Positions 63,864-64,000 of a stretch of DNA of 64,000 bases are shown piece after piece. The notes below the pieces were generated by a model. That model was not told the origin of the DNA. It saw only the letters and a list, made by a program, of their open reading frames with translations, and made no database searches. Both the position numbers and the translations under genes were made by a program. The stretch is from Sulfuricurvum sp. (GTDB lineage: Bacteria > Campylobacterota > Campylobacteria > Campylobacterales > Sulfurimonadaceae), in contig NZ_JAQUHV010000010.1 of assembly GCF_028681615.1 (NCBI RefSeq), positions 16,015 to 80,014 on the forward strand, written 5' to 3'. The first letter of the stretch is position 1. Each line of letters starts with the position of its first letter.

Positions 63864-64000
63864 ATGAAGAGAATCACACTATCAGCAGTAGCTGTATTAA
63901 CCTTGTTGCCGAATGTACTGAGTGCAGACGGTTTTACCCTCTTTAGCGATGCAAAAGTGAATGGGGAAGTTCGTCCTCGTTATGAGAGTGTGGATGATCA
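63864..64000 (+). CDS. Start of a porin-like outer-membrane protein (cut by window end)
   Basis: From ATG 63864 (AGGAGAAG upstream) 45 codons are visible: a signal peptide (MKRITLSAVAVLTLLPNVLSA) and the first strand DGFTLFSDAKVNGEVRPRYESV, which resembles the start of Campylobacterota porins. The gene continues beyond the window. It starts 15 bases after napD and could be read from the nap promoter. Confidence 0.6.
   Translation, partial: MKRITLSAVAVLTLLPNVLSADGFTLFSDAKVNGEVRPRYESVDD

Overview
The window looks like chromosome from a free-living, sulfur- or hydrogen-oxidising member of the Campylobacterota (Sulfuricurvum/Sulfurimonas type). The main evidence is the gene order flgA-ubiX-coaD-tmk-hisS-speA-cysE, which is also known from Campylobacter, and a periplasmic nitrate reductase operon in the epsilon-type order napA-G-H-B-F-L-D without napC. 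NhaD, SulP transporters, Acr/ArsP-type arsenic genes and many diguanylate cyclases fit an environmental lifestyle. The genus is an inference; no rRNA is present.

Layout. 1-10.9 kb: secA (cut by the window edge), lolA, a CDF metal exporter, an EF-hand protein, an MscS channel, an outer-membrane barrel paired with nhaD, proB and an ArsRS-like two-component system. 10.9-18.9 kb: an arsenic island with a double methyltransferase, arsC-arsB divergent from arsR-arsC-arsP, then a thiol-redox train (small Cys-rich protein, thioredoxin-like, CcdA, periplasmic thioredoxin, periplasmic rhodanese). A perfect inverted repeat that carries both -35 boxes sits between the divergent arms. 19-26 kb: a dCache-PAS-GGDEF cyclase, a SulP transporter, a PstS-like binding protein overlapping a PAS-GGDEF cyclase, and an MFS transporter. 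26-32.4 kb: a YbhFSR/HlyD exporter divergent from a TolC gene. 32.4-37.8 kb: cytochrome c and an FmdE-family protein divergent from a second SulP with a thioredoxin-like partner, then a GGDEF-EAL protein. 37.9-44.5 kb: the conserved flgA-cysE housekeeping operon. 44.4-46.8 kb: a TraT-like lipoprotein, ribBA, and a tRNA-Gln/fMet/fMet operon with a consensus sigma-70 promoter.

46.8-64 kb is a nitrate/nitrite region: rhodanese, siroheme nitrite/sulfite reductase, a six-gene minus-strand operon, cobA (siroheme), a PilJ-PAS-GGDEF sensor, moaA (molybdenum cofactor), a CRP/FNR-type regulator with a PilJ-only membrane protein, nap, and the start of a porin.

The most notable signal is regulatory. Five boxes of the form TTGAY-N4-ATCAA occur in front of rhodanese, the minus-strand nitrite operon, moaA/crp (one shared box), napA and, 13-23 kb away, the FmdE/cytochrome c operon. 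In six promoter directions a good -10 hexamer lies at exactly the same distance (box centre 29.5 nt upstream of the -10), the geometry of a class II FNR-type activator site at -41.5. This defines a candidate regulon that ties an uncharacterised FmdE/cytochrome pair and an unusual membrane operon to nitrate respiration. At the FmdE site the same box also lies inside the -35/-10 spacer of the divergent SulP gene, suggesting a switch.
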